Assembly (NCBI GenBank): GCA_900544075.1
Contig: UQTJ01000001.1
Coordinates: 62,001 to 126,000 of the forward strand
From: an uncultured Bacteroides sp.
Lineage (GTDB): Bacteria > Bacteroidota > Bacteroidia > Bacteroidales > Bacteroidaceae
DNA: 64,000 nt
Direction of reading: 5' to 3'
The translations under genes and the position numbers were made by a program. Below, piece by piece: positions 35,768-44,507 of the stretch. Numbering within the stretch: the stretch's first letter is position 1; the number at the start of each line of letters is the position of its first letter. Under the pieces are notes generated by a model, which saw only the letters and a program-made list of their open reading frames with translations, made no database searches and was not told where the DNA came from.

Positions 35768-37228
35768 TTATAAGTAACGGTTTTTGTTAGGAAGAACATA
35801 GCCATCAGCGTGCTCAAGAACATCGTTCACCTGGTTGATTTCAAGGAATGAAGTCTTAGTACCTGCCTTACCACTACTCAAGTATGCCACCATATCGTTG
35901 CCTGAAAGAACTCCGTCAGTGATAAGCTTGCGAAGAGCAGTGAAATAGTATTCCTGTCCGTTTGCTTTCTCAGGCATATAGATAGCTTCAACACCGTAAG
36001 AAAGAGCAAGATGACGCATTGTCTTTTCCTTATAACAGATAGCCAATACAGGATGTTTTCCACGATAAGCAGCAAGGCTGCGAGCTGTCAAACCACTGAA
36101 ACTGTCTGTGATAATAGCATGTATAGGCATAAGGTTAGTGGCACGTACTGCTGATTTTGCGAGGAAACCTGTTACATCGGCATTCTCTGCAGTAAGACGA
36201 ATCTGGATATCGTTTTCTTCCATCTTGTCTTTCTCAGCCTGTGCTGCAATCTTAGCCATTGTCTTAACTGCTTCTACAGGATACTTACCGTATGCAGTTT
36301 CACCACTAAGCATCAACGCATCTGTACGATAATAGATTGCATTAGCGATGTCAGTAACTTCAGCACGAGTAGGACGTGGATTGTTAATCATAGTGTGAAG
36401 CATCTGAGTAGCAACGATAACCGGTTTGCGAGCCAAGATACATTTCTTGATTAACTGACGCTGGATACCAGGAATACGTTCCTGGGCAACTTCGATACCC
36501 AAGTCGCCACGTGCAACCATAACACCATCGGCAACTTCAAGGATTTCATCTATATTGTCAACACCCTCCTGGTTTTCAATTTTTGCGATAATCTTGATAT
36601 CACTGTTGTGTGCATCAAGTATCTCACGGATATCAAGAACATCCTGACGGTTACGGACAAATGAGTGAGCAATAAAGTCGATATCTTTTTCAATAGCATA
36701 AAGGATATTGTTGCGGTCCTTTTCTGTCAATGAAGGAAGATTGATACGGACACCAGGTACATTCACGCTCTTGCGGCTTCCCAAAGTAGCATCATTCTGT
36801 ACTTCGCAGAACAAAGTAGTTTCGTTCTTGTCGACAACGGTCAAAGCCAAATCACCATCGTCAATCAAAACAGAAGCACCAACAGAAAGGTCGTGAACAA
36901 AGTTTTTGTATGTTACAGAGATACATTCACGAGTAGTTTCCTGATCAGGATTACCTACTATCTGCACTTTATCACCAATCTTAAAATCGATAGGACCTTC
37001 AGCGCTGGCTGTAGTACGCACCTCAGGACCTTTTGTATCCATAAGGATTGCAATGCGGTTAGACACTTCGCGCACATTGGATATCAATTTTTCAAATCCT
37101 TCACGGCTGGCATGAGCAGTATTCATACGAACGACGTTCATACCTGCATTAAAAAGATCTCTGATAAAATCCACTTCACAGCGCAAATCTGAAATGGACG
37201 CAACGATTTTTGTTTGTTTAAGCATCAT
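35768..37228 (-). CDS. pyk: Pyruvate kinase
   Basis: 486 residues. TKIVASISDLRCEVDFIRDLFNAGMNVVRMNTAHA is the N-terminal strand and substrate region. It has RMNTAH where many enzymes have RxNFSH, a variant that still keeps the Arg, Asn and His. Further blocks are ILMDTKGPEVRT, IIAKIENQEGVDNIDEI with the catalytic Lys and Glu ligand, and VMVARGDLGIEV. It makes pyruvate and ATP from phosphoenolpyruvate and ADP. Codon use is biased toward frequent codons, in keeping with high expression. It follows aroQ by 29 bp. Confidence 0.97.
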   Translation of the reverse strand: MMLKQTKIVASISDLRCEVDFIRDLFNAGMNVVRMNTAHASREGFEKLISNVREVSNRIAILMDTKGPEVRTTASAEGPIDFKIGDKVQIVGNPDQETTRECISVTYKNFVHDLSVGASVLIDDGDLALTVVDKNETTLFCEVQNDATLGSRKSVNVPGVRINLPSLTEKDRNNILYAIEKDIDFIAHSFVRNRQDVLDIREILDAHNSDIKIIAKIENQEGVDNIDEILEVADGVMVARGDLGIEVAQERIPGIQRQLIKKCILARKPVIVATQMLHTMINNPRPTRAEVTDIANAIYYRTDALMLSGETAYGKYPVEAVKTMAKIAAQAEKDKMEENDIQIRLTAENADVTGFLAKSAVRATNLMPIHAIITDSFSGLTARSLAAYRGKHPVLAICYKEKTMRHLALSYGVEAIYMPEKANGQEYYFTALRKLITDGVLSGNDMVAYLSSGKAGTKTSFLEINQVNDVLEHADGYVLPNKNRYL

Positions 37229-37257
37229 AATAAAAAAACTATTATACCTGTTTTACA

Positions 37258-37680
37258 TTATTTCGAATTAATAAAAGCTTCGACCGCCAGTCTGTACGAG
37301 TCCAAGCCAAAGCCACATATCACTCCCTTACATGCACATGAAATCATAGACTTGTGTCTGAATTCCTCCCTTGTGTGTACATTTGAAATATGAACCTCTA
37401 TTGCAGGCGTTGTTACAGCCCGTAAAGCATCCTGTAAGGCTATTGAAGTATGTGTATAGGCACCGGCATTGAGTATTATGCCGTCGAATGAGAATCCAAT
37501 CTCATGAATTTTGTTTATCATTTCACCTTCCACATTGGACTGATAATAGGCAAACTCCACTTCAGGATACTGCGACACTAATTTCCTGAAGTACTCTTCA
37601 AAAGAAACAGCTCCGTAGATAGAAGGTTCACGCTTTCCCAATAAATTTATATTCGGGCCATTGATTATTTGTATTCGCAT
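37258..37680 (-). CDS. aroQ: 3-dehydroquinate dehydratase, type II
   Basis: 140 residues, the usual length. IQIINGPNINLLGKREPSIYG is the N-terminal strand with catalytic Tyr and lid Arg. QSNVEGEMINKIHE, GIILNAGAYTHTSIALQDAL and EVHISNVHTREEFRHKS are the other family blocks. It carries out the third step of the shikimate pathway as a dodecamer in the cytoplasm. First gene of the leftward operon. Confidence 0.97.
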   Translation of the reverse strand: MRIQIINGPNINLLGKREPSIYGAVSFEEYFRKLVSQYPEVEFAYYQSNVEGEMINKIHEIGFSFDGIILNAGAYTHTSIALQDALRAVTTPAIEVHISNVHTREEFRHKSMISCACKGVICGFGLDSYRLAVEAFINSK

Positions 37681-37704
37681 CGTTTATTTTAATATAAACT
37701 TTTA

Positions 37705-37733
37705 TACCTTTGTAATAATATGGTGCAAAGATA
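37705..37733. promoter_or_regulatory. Divergent -7 boxes between aroQ and xerD
   Basis: TACCTTTG on the plus strand (37705-37712) faces xerD, and TATCTTTG on the minus strand (37733-37726) faces aroQ; both match TAnnTTTG. The two promoters overlap within a 63-bp gap, so transcription in the two directions may compete. Confidence 0.55.
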
Positions 37734-37743
37734 ATAAAAAAGA

Positions 37744-38661
37744 ATGAATAATAAGGAAGTAAGCAAACAAATTATAACAAAGTATAAACAATATCTCCGG
37801 CTCGAAAAGTCTTTATCGGAGAATACTGTTATGGCTTATATGAGCGATCTGGAAAAGTTGACGATATATTTGGCCGAAGAGAGGATAGACATAACGGATG
37901 TCACATTAGACGATTTGGAGAATTTTGCCGCAGGATTGCGGGATATAGGCATACATCCACGCTCGCAGGCCAGGATATTATCAGGAATCCGTTCTTTCTT
38001 TCAGTATCTGCTACTTGACGGATACATAGAGCAAGACCCCTCCGAACTTCTTGAATCTCCACAAATAGGGAAACACCTGCCGGATATTCTTAACGTAGAG
38101 GAAATAGACAGCCTGATTGGAGCCATTGACAGAAGCACAAGAGAAGGGCAGCGCAATTGTGCCATCCTGGAAACCCTATACAGTTGCGGACTTCGTGTTT
38201 CAGAGCTATGCAATCTGAAAATCTCAGATCTGTATCTTGATGAAGGTTTCATAAAAGTGGAAGGAAAGGGAAGCAAGCAGCGCCTTGTTCCTATCTCACC
38301 GAAAGCCATAAAAGAAATCAGAAACTATTTTCCATTCAGGAATGAAGGACTAATTAAACCGGACTTTGAAGATTATCTTTTCATAAGCAGATTCGGAAAA
38401 AACATTTCAAGGATTATGGTTTTTCATGTGATAAAGGAACTGGCTGACAAAATCGGTCTGAGGAAGACTATAAGTCCGCACACATTCAGACATTCGTTTG
38501 CCACCCACCTGCTTGAAGGAGGAGCAAATCTTAGAGCTATCCAAAGTATGTTAGGGCATGAAAGCATCGGAACAACGGAAATTTATACACATATTGACAG
38601 AAGAAAATTAAGGGATGAAATCATCAATCACCACCCTCGAAATAACAAAAAATCACTATAA
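37744..38661 (+). CDS. xerD: Tyrosine recombinase XerD
   Basis: 305 residues. The N-terminal SAM-like DNA-binding domain (about 1-95) includes YLRLEKSLSENTVMAYMSDLEKL. The catalytic domain has LYSCGLRVSELCNLKISD (first Arg), KVEGKGSKQRLVPIS (Lys), SPHTFRHSFATHLLEGGA (His and Arg), MLGHESIGTTEIYTHI (His and Tyr). It resolves chromosome dimers at dif with XerC. It stands apart from mobile elements, so a housekeeping role is likely. Confidence 0.93.
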   Translation: MNNKEVSKQIITKYKQYLRLEKSLSENTVMAYMSDLEKLTIYLAEERIDITDVTLDDLENFAAGLRDIGIHPRSQARILSGIRSFFQYLLLDGYIEQDPSELLESPQIGKHLPDILNVEEIDSLIGAIDRSTREGQRNCAILETLYSCGLRVSELCNLKISDLYLDEGFIKVEGKGSKQRLVPISPKAIKEIRNYFPFRNEGLIKPDFEDYLFISRFGKNISRIMVFHVIKELADKIGLRKTISPHTFRHSFATHLLEGGANLRAIQSMLGHESIGTTEIYTHIDRRKLRDEIINHHPRNNKKSL

Positions 38662-38750
38662 ATATGACAACAGACATCATTTTTAAGTATTTTTCATTTG
38701 TCATCATATAAAAAAACGGACAAAAATGGATTATACTATATCTTTTTTCG

Positions 38751-38758
38751 TATCTTTG
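38751..38758 (+). promoter_or_regulatory. Putative -7 box of the TPR lipoprotein gene
   Basis: TATCTTTG, a perfect TAnnTTTG match, 62 bp before the start codon. The -33 box is not obvious. Confidence 0.5.
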
Positions 38759-38820
38759 TCCCGACTGAACATAAACTAAAAGATAAATTTATAATTATAC
38801 AAACCTAATTTTTAAAAATC

Positions 38821-40494
38821 ATGATTAAGAAGTTGTATTTGCCTATCGTGGCATTGTTAGTTCTTGCTTTCTCTTCATGTAGCAAGATGGGAGAATTGTC
38901 TTCTGACTACTTCACAACAAATCCTGAAGTGCTCGAAGCTGTAGGAGGTAAAGTTCCTGTTACTATCACAGGTAAATTCCCTGAAAAGTATTTCAAGAAA
39001 AACGCAACTGTAGAAGTTACTCCAGTTTTAAGATGGGAAGGTGGCGAGGCTAAAGGTCAGCCTGCAATGTTCCAGGGTGAAAAAGTTCAAGGTAACGACC
39101 AGACTATCTCTTACAAGGCTGGTGGTACTTACACAATGAAAGCTTCTTTCGACTATGTTCCAGAAATGGCTAAGTCAGAACTTTATCTTGACTTCAAAAT
39201 CAAGAAAGGAAAGAAAGAATACACTATTCCTTCAGTAAAAATCGCTGATGGCGTTATCGCTACTTCAGAACTTCCTACTGTAGCTTCTGCTAATGCTGCA
39301 AGCTCTACTGACGCATTCCAGCGTATCATCAAGGAAGCTAAAGAAGCTCAGATTATGTTCTTGATCCAGCAGGCTAACCTTCGTTCAAGCGAATTGAAAT
39401 CTGAAGGTATCAAAGATTTCCACAAACAGGTGGCTATCGTTGCAGGCGACACTAAGAACTACAAACTTAACAATATCGAAATCTCTGCTTATGCTTCACC
39501 TGATGGTGGTGTTAAACTGAACACAGGATTGGCTGAAAATCGTCAGAACAACACTGAAAAGTACATGAAACAGCAGTTGAAGAAAGGCAAAATCGAAACT
39601 AACGTAGATACTGAATACACTGCTCAGGACTGGGAAGGTTTCCAGGAATTGGTTTCTAAATCTAACATCCAGGACAAAGACCTTATCTTGCGTGTTCTTT
39701 CAATGTATCAGGATCCGGAACAGCGTGAAACTGAAATCAAGAACATCTCTTCAGTTTACAAGACTTTGGCTGACGAAATCCTTCCTCAGTTGCGTCGTGC
39801 ACGCTTGACTGCTAACTACGATGTTATCGGTCGTAGCGATGAAGAAATCAACGCTGCATTCGACAGCGATGCTTCTGCATTGAGCGTAGAAGAACTTCTT
39901 TATGCTGCTACTTTGACTAACGACAACGCTCGCAAAGAAGCTATCTACAAGAAAACTGTAGAATTGTATCCTAACGACTACCGTGCTTACAACAACCTTG
40001 GTGAATTGGCATACGTTTCAGACAAGGCTGCTGCTGAAAAATACTTCAAACAGGCTGCAAGCAAGAACGCTAACGCTCCTGAAGTTAACACTAACCTTGG
40101 TTTGATTGAATTGTCTAAGGGTAATGTAGCTAACGCTGAAACTTATCTTGCTAAAGCTACAGGTGCCAACACAGCTAACGAAGCTCTTGGTAACTTGTAT
40201 ATCAAACAGGGTCAGTATGACAAGGCTGTTGCTGCATTCGGCGACACTAAGACTAACTCAGCTGCTTTGGCTCAGATCTTGGCTAAAGACTACAACAAAG
40301 CTAAAAACACTTTGTCAGCTGTTAAGAACCCAGACGCTTACACAGACTATTTGATGGCTATCGTAGGTGCAAGAACAAACAACGCTGATTTGGTTAAGAC
40401 AAGCATGGCTAAGGTTGCACAGAAAGACGCTGCTCTTGCTGCTAAAGCTGCTAACGACCGTGAATTTGCAAAATATGCAAACGAAATCAAGTAA
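38821..40494 (+). CDS. TPR-containing lipoprotein, highly expressed
   Basis: 557 residues with a lipoprotein signal (cysteine 20, FSSC). The N-terminal part (about 25-165) is beta-rich (VLEAVGGKVPVTITGKFPEKYF). A middle region around 200-300 has an OmpA-like look (NNIEISAYASPDGG, LAENRQNNTEKYMKQQL). TPR repeats follow at about 365-500 (YPNDYRAYNNLGELAYVSDKAAAEKYFKQA and the next units), then an Ala-rich tail. Strong use of GCT, AAC, AAA, GAA and CGT codons sets it apart from its neighbours and points to an abundant protein. The OmpA-like middle suggests envelope anchoring. The exact function is not known. A strong terminator follows. Confidence 0.8.
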   Translation: MIKKLYLPIVALLVLAFSSCSKMGELSSDYFTTNPEVLEAVGGKVPVTITGKFPEKYFKKNATVEVTPVLRWEGGEAKGQPAMFQGEKVQGNDQTISYKAGGTYTMKASFDYVPEMAKSELYLDFKIKKGKKEYTIPSVKIADGVIATSELPTVASANAASSTDAFQRIIKEAKEAQIMFLIQQANLRSSELKSEGIKDFHKQVAIVAGDTKNYKLNNIEISAYASPDGGVKLNTGLAENRQNNTEKYMKQQLKKGKIETNVDTEYTAQDWEGFQELVSKSNIQDKDLILRVLSMYQDPEQRETEIKNISSVYKTLADEILPQLRRARLTANYDVIGRSDEEINAAFDSDASALSVEELLYAATLTNDNARKEAIYKKTVELYPNDYRAYNNLGELAYVSDKAAAEKYFKQAASKNANAPEVNTNLGLIELSKGNVANAETYLAKATGANTANEALGNLYIKQGQYDKAVAAFGDTKTNSAALAQILAKDYNKAKNTLSAVKNPDAYTDYLMAIVGARTNNADLVKTSMAKVAQKDAALAAKAANDREFAKYANEIK

Positions 40495-40522
40495 TTAAGT
40501 AATTAATTATATACCTCACATG

Positions 40523-40553
40523 AAGGTCGGAACGATTGTTCCGACCTTTTTTT
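40523..40553 (+). terminator. Rho-independent terminator
   Basis: An 11-bp perfect stem (AAGGTCGGAAC with GTTCCGACCTT) with a GATT tetraloop and a run of T, 28 bp after the TPR lipoprotein stop. Confidence 0.95.
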
Positions 40554-40625
40554 GTAAATAAACTAACAGGAAACACATAGTTTACAGCATTTTTATGTAT
40601 TTTCGCGGTAAACAATAAAAGTCTT

Positions 40626-41633
40626 ATGAATTTAATAATCAAAATAATATTTGTATATACATTAGTATGTCTCGTTTCATGCAGCGAAAACAATATGTTT
40701 ACGCTTAACGGTACATTAAGCAATAAGAAAGAAAAACACATATACGTTGTCTACGACGACCCTATAGCAAAGGTAGATACTATAAAACCTGAGAACGGTA
40801 AGTTTGAATATACATTCCTGCCGGACACTATAACCATTTTCAGACTTGTCAATGACTCAGGGATAGCATTACCTGTATTTGCGGACAAAGGCTGGAAAGT
40901 AACGTTCAAAGGCAGCTTTGCCAATCCTGACATATCCGGAGATGGTCCGAACAATGAATTACAACAGTTCAGGAATCTTATACATAAAGATACTGCCAAC
41001 ATAGTTGATGCTGCCAAAAACTTCATACTGAAAAACAGAATGTCATATGCATCGGCATATGTTTTCAATCAGTATTTTGTCCAGGGAAAAGAACATGACT
41101 ACAAGGAACTGTCAGATATCATAGCCCAGATGGACGGACATGTAAAAGACTGCCGTGTAGTAGACATCATACAAAAGACATTATCCGAAAACAGCGACAA
41201 AAGTTCGGAATATCTGAACTACTTCTCATGCAAGGACAGAAAAGGGAAATACGTTTCATGGTCAAGCAAAGAAGAGCAATATACATTAGTCAACATATGG
41301 GCTTCATGGGATGAAACAAGCAACCGGATGAGAGATTCACTTTACAACGTCGTCAAATCACTGCCCGAAAAGGAATTCAGAGTTCTGAACATATCTATAG
41401 ACTTGGATAAATCTGAATGGGAGAAAAAATGCAAAGAAGAGAATGAACAATGGATTGAAACCTGCGACTTAAACGGATGGCAAAACCAGATAGTCAAACA
41501 AATGAACATATCAAAAGTGCCATACAATATACTCGTAAGCAAAAACAGGAAAATAATAACCTCAAATATATATGGTGAGGAACTGACCCAAAAAGTCAAA
41601 AATCTGATACAGGAAAACAAAAACAAGAAATAG
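40626..41633 (+). CDS. DUF4369/thioredoxin-like lipoprotein without the CxxC motif
   Basis: 335 residues with lipid cysteine at about 19 (LVSC). The N-terminal DUF4369 domain (about 25-115: FTLNGTLSNKKEKHIYVVY, IKPENGKFEYTFLPD) leads to a helical linker and a C-terminal thioredoxin fold (about 205-330). The fold keeps the strand LVNIWASW and the cis-Pro loop SKVPYNILV. The expected CxxC after WASW is replaced by D-E-T-S, so classical disulfide exchange is not possible. Homologues with CxxC act in envelope thiol metabolism. This one may only bind a partner. It lies 7 bp upstream of comM. Confidence 0.82.
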   Translation: MNLIIKIIFVYTLVCLVSCSENNMFTLNGTLSNKKEKHIYVVYDDPIAKVDTIKPENGKFEYTFLPDTITIFRLVNDSGIALPVFADKGWKVTFKGSFANPDISGDGPNNELQQFRNLIHKDTANIVDAAKNFILKNRMSYASAYVFNQYFVQGKEHDYKELSDIIAQMDGHVKDCRVVDIIQKTLSENSDKSSEYLNYFSCKDRKGKYVSWSSKEEQYTLVNIWASWDETSNRMRDSLYNVVKSLPEKEFRVLNISIDLDKSEWEKKCKEENEQWIETCDLNGWQNQIVKQMNISKVPYNILVSKNRKIITSNIYGEELTQKVKNLIQENKNKK

Positions 41634-41640
41634 CAAAAGC

Positions 41641-43179
41641 ATGTTAGTAAAGCTATACGGAGCCGCAGTACAAGGCATTGATGCCAACATAGTTACCATA
41701 GAAGTAAACACTTCAAGAGGGATAAAGTTCTTTCTTGTCGGACTTCCAGACTCTGCCGTAAAGGAAAGCCATGAAAGAATCATGTCCGCACTGAATGTAA
41801 ACGGATATAAAGTACCTTCATGCCAGATTGTGATAAATCTTGCACCGGCAGACATAAGGAAAGAAGGTACATCATATGATTTGCCATTGGCAATAGGTAT
41901 AATGGCAGCTACAGGCATCGTATCAGCGGAAAAACTAAGTAAATATCTCATCATAGGCGAGTTAAGCCTCGACGGCAGTCTTCAACCAATAAAAGGGGCA
42001 TTGCCAATAGCCATAGCTGCAAGAGCACAAGGCTTTGAAGGATTCATACTCCCAAAACAAAATGCGCGCGAAGCTGCCGTGGTAAACAATCTGGATGTCT
42101 ACGGCGTAGAGAATATCAGGGAGGTAGTAGAGTTCTTCAATGGCACACGTTCCCTTGAACCAACCATAGTACACACAAGGGAAGAATTCTACAATAATCA
42201 GACGGATTTTCCTTTTGACTTTGCAGACGTAAAAGGTCAGGAAAATGTGAAAAGAGCATTAGAAGTAGCAGCCGCAGGAGGGCACAACATCATAATGATA
42301 GGTGCACCGGGAAGCGGAAAATCAATGATGGCCAAAAGACTGCCTGGCATACTTCCGCCGCTTACGTTGGCAGAGAGTCTGGAAACCACCAAGATACATT
42401 CTGTTGCAGGAAAGCTTGGCAAAGAAGTTTCGCTTATAGCCACACGTCCGTTCCGCAGTCCGCATCACACTATATCTCAGATTGCAATGGTCGGAGGAGG
42501 CTCAAACCCTCATCCCGGCGAAATCAGCCTTGCACATAACGGTGTTTTATTCCTTGACGAGCTTCCAGAATTCAGCAGAAGTGTACTTGAAGTTCTGCGA
42601 CAGCCACTGGAAGACAGACACATAACCATTTCGCGTGCCAAATATGTTTTGGACTATCCTGCAAGCTTCATGCTTGTGGCATCTATGAACCCGTGTCCCT
42701 GCGGATATTACAACCATCCGACACGCAACTGCGTCTGTTCGCCCGGACAAGTCCAACGATATCTAAACAAGATATCGGGTCCGCTACTCGACAGAATAGA
42801 TATACAGGTAGAAATCGTTCCCGTTCCATTCGAAAAGATTTCAGAACAGGAAAGAGGCGAAAGCAGTTCTGCCATTAGGGAAAGGGTGATAAAGGCACGA
42901 AAAATCCAGGAAAAGAGATTCGAAAAAGAAAAAGGCATACACTGCAATGCACAGATGACTCCGGCTCTGCTACATACATATGCACAGCCTGACGCACAAG
43001 GACTTACTCTGCTTAAAAACGCAATGACACGTCTGAACCTGTCAGCCAGGGCCTACGACCGTATATTAAAAGTTTCGAGAACGATTGCAGACCTTGAAGG
43101 CTCAGCAGATATACTATCATCGCATATAGCCGAAGCCATCAGCTACAGAAATCTTGACAGGGAAAACTGGGCGGGATAA
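41641..43179 (+). CDS. comM: YifB/ComM-family AAA+ ATPase (Mg-chelatase-like)
   Basis: 512 residues. The N-terminal Lon-like domain (about 1-165) has SRGIKFFLVGLPDSAVKESHERI. The Mg-chelatase AAA+ domain (about 190-400) has Walker A IGAPGSGKSMMAKR, Walker B VLFLDELPEFSR and SMNPCPCGYYNHP. A C-terminal helical domain has LNLSARAYDRILKVSRTIADLEGS. ComM proteins promote branch migration during integration of incoming DNA in naturally competent bacteria; in Bacteroidales the role is less clear. The gene ends 15 bp from the convergent cation transporter gene. Confidence 0.94.
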   Translation: MLVKLYGAAVQGIDANIVTIEVNTSRGIKFFLVGLPDSAVKESHERIMSALNVNGYKVPSCQIVINLAPADIRKEGTSYDLPLAIGIMAATGIVSAEKLSKYLIIGELSLDGSLQPIKGALPIAIAARAQGFEGFILPKQNAREAAVVNNLDVYGVENIREVVEFFNGTRSLEPTIVHTREEFYNNQTDFPFDFADVKGQENVKRALEVAAAGGHNIIMIGAPGSGKSMMAKRLPGILPPLTLAESLETTKIHSVAGKLGKEVSLIATRPFRSPHHTISQIAMVGGGSNPHPGEISLAHNGVLFLDELPEFSRSVLEVLRQPLEDRHITISRAKYVLDYPASFMLVASMNPCPCGYYNHPTRNCVCSPGQVQRYLNKISGPLLDRIDIQVEIVPVPFEKISEQERGESSSAIRERVIKARKIQEKRFEKEKGIHCNAQMTPALLHTYAQPDAQGLTLLKNAMTRLNLSARAYDRILKVSRTIADLEGSADILSSHIAEAISYRNLDRENWAG

Positions 43180-43194
43180 GTTTCTTATATACTT

Positions 43195-44193
43195 TTATTT
43201 ATCAGACATTTCACTCTCATTAAGGGTGAAACTTGACAACGTTATTTTCTCCGGTGTAATCATCGGAGATTTTCTATATTTACACTTCTCGAAAATACAG
43301 CCACTACACTTTGGACTCGCAAATATATCGCACGGGTCGAGATGTAATGTAAGTTGTACCTTATCACTGTATCTTCCCTTCAATACATTCTTCAACTTTT
43401 CGCCAGACTTATGTCCCTCTGAAACAGTATAATACCATGGAACAGTCAGGTCACAGTCTATATAAATACTGTTTCCGGACTTTATCACCTTAGTATTGTG
43501 TATATCCACCCACTCAGGTTCCCTATTCTCGTTAAGCAAATCAGCCAACTCACCCAGAAGTTTATCATCCGCCGTATCAAGCAATCCGGAAATAGTATTT
43601 TTAAGAATTGAAACGCCTGTCACTATTATTATTGTTCCGAATATAAGAGCCAGCGCACTGTCTATCCAAGCCAGTCCTGTAAAATACAAGACCAGAAGTC
43701 CGGCCACAAGACCTATAGTGGAATATGTATCCGACTGCAAATGCTTTCCTCCTGCCACAAGCGCCATAGAACCGTATTTCTTTCCCGTTCTGATACTATA
43801 ATATCCCATGAGATAATTCAGCACACCGGAAACCGCAACTATTATTATACCCACATCAAGTTTTCCTACCTCGGCAGGTACCAGCAGACGCTTTATAGCT
43901 TCATATATAATCATACCTCCGGCTACGCTTATCAGGATACCTTCTACAGAGGCGGAAATCAGCTCTATCTTTCCATGCCCGTAAGGATGTTCCTTGTCGT
44001 TAGGCTTTGAGCCCCAGCTAAGACAATATAAACTTATCAAACCGGCCACTACGTTGACAATACTTTCCATAGCGTCGGTGAGCACACCAACAGAATTAGT
44101 AACAAAATAAGCGGCAAATTTACCAACAAGTATCAGTCCGGATATTAACACTATACGTTTCTGTACCCTGAGTTTTATCTGTTCTTCATTCAT
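43195..44193 (-). CDS. Cation diffusion facilitator with a cysteine-rich tail
   Basis: 332 residues. Membrane helices occupy about 15-215, with the metal-site region VGVLTDAMESIVNVV in helix 2 and EHPYGHGKIE between helices 2 and 3. The cytoplasmic domain (about 215-290) is of the usual ferredoxin-like type. The last 45 residues hold four clustered Cys (C-x7-C-x2-C-x4-C, within CDIFASPKCSGCIFEKC). Such a cluster could bind metal and is not part of the core family. It exports a divalent metal such as Zn, Fe or Mn; which one is not evident. Confidence 0.9.
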   Translation of the reverse strand: MNEEQIKLRVQKRIVLISGLILVGKFAAYFVTNSVGVLTDAMESIVNVVAGLISLYCLSWGSKPNDKEHPYGHGKIELISASVEGILISVAGGMIIYEAIKRLLVPAEVGKLDVGIIIVAVSGVLNYLMGYYSIRTGKKYGSMALVAGGKHLQSDTYSTIGLVAGLLVLYFTGLAWIDSALALIFGTIIIVTGVSILKNTISGLLDTADDKLLGELADLLNENREPEWVDIHNTKVIKSGNSIYIDCDLTVPWYYTVSEGHKSGEKLKNVLKGRYSDKVQLTLHLDPCDIFASPKCSGCIFEKCKYRKSPMITPEKITLSSFTLNESEMSDK

Positions 44194-44331
44194 AAGTCAA
44201 AACTATTTTAAACAGTCTGCAAAGTTATAAATATTAGAAGAAATAAGTATAAATATTTTTCTCCTCATTAAAATTTTAGACAATGTCCAAATTGCTCTAA
44301 AAAGGCTCGCATTTACCCTCCGAAAAACACC

Positions 44332-44398
44332 TCGTCATTTGAAGTAAAATGCTTCGTCATTCAAGACTAAACGTTTCGTCGTTTTATATAAAGATATT
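44332..44398 (+). repeat. Three tandem 22-bp repeats upstream of the GH20 promoter
   Basis: TCGTC recurs at 44332, 44354 and 44376, an exact 22-bp period. Units share TCGTCATT and an A-rich centre, then diverge; the third is shortest in similarity. A possible degenerate unit starts at 44307 (CTCGCATTT). The last unit ends just before the -33 box of the GH20 promoter, where an activator would bind. Confidence 0.7.
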
Positions 44399-44411
44399 CC
44401 CGGCCTTTTTC

Positions 44412-44443
44412 TTTGGCTTTTAATATCAAAAAATTTATCTTTA
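44412..44443 (+). promoter_or_regulatory. Bacteroides-type promoter of the GH20 gene
   Basis: TTTG at 44412-44415, a 20-nt spacer, then TATCTTTA at 44436-44443, one base off TAnnTTTG. Transcription would start near 44450, with a leader of about 58 nt. Confidence 0.65.
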
Positions 44444-44507
44444 CAGCGCAATTTTATAATAATTATAACTGTACCTATGCTATAAACCTTTTCTATTATA
44501 ATAATCC

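Larger units (their letters stand above)
44194..44507. other. Divergent intergenic region with repeat array
   Basis: 314 bp between the cation transporter (leftward) and GH20 (rightward) genes. It holds a minus-strand -7 box TAACTTTG (44227-44220), a 22-bp array (44332-44398) and the GH20 promoter (44412-44443). Confidence 0.6.

Noticed and set aside
37744..38661. XerD-like gene as integrase of a mobile element
   Set aside because: It has the XerD layout and lies among housekeeping genes with no attachment-site repeats or cargo.
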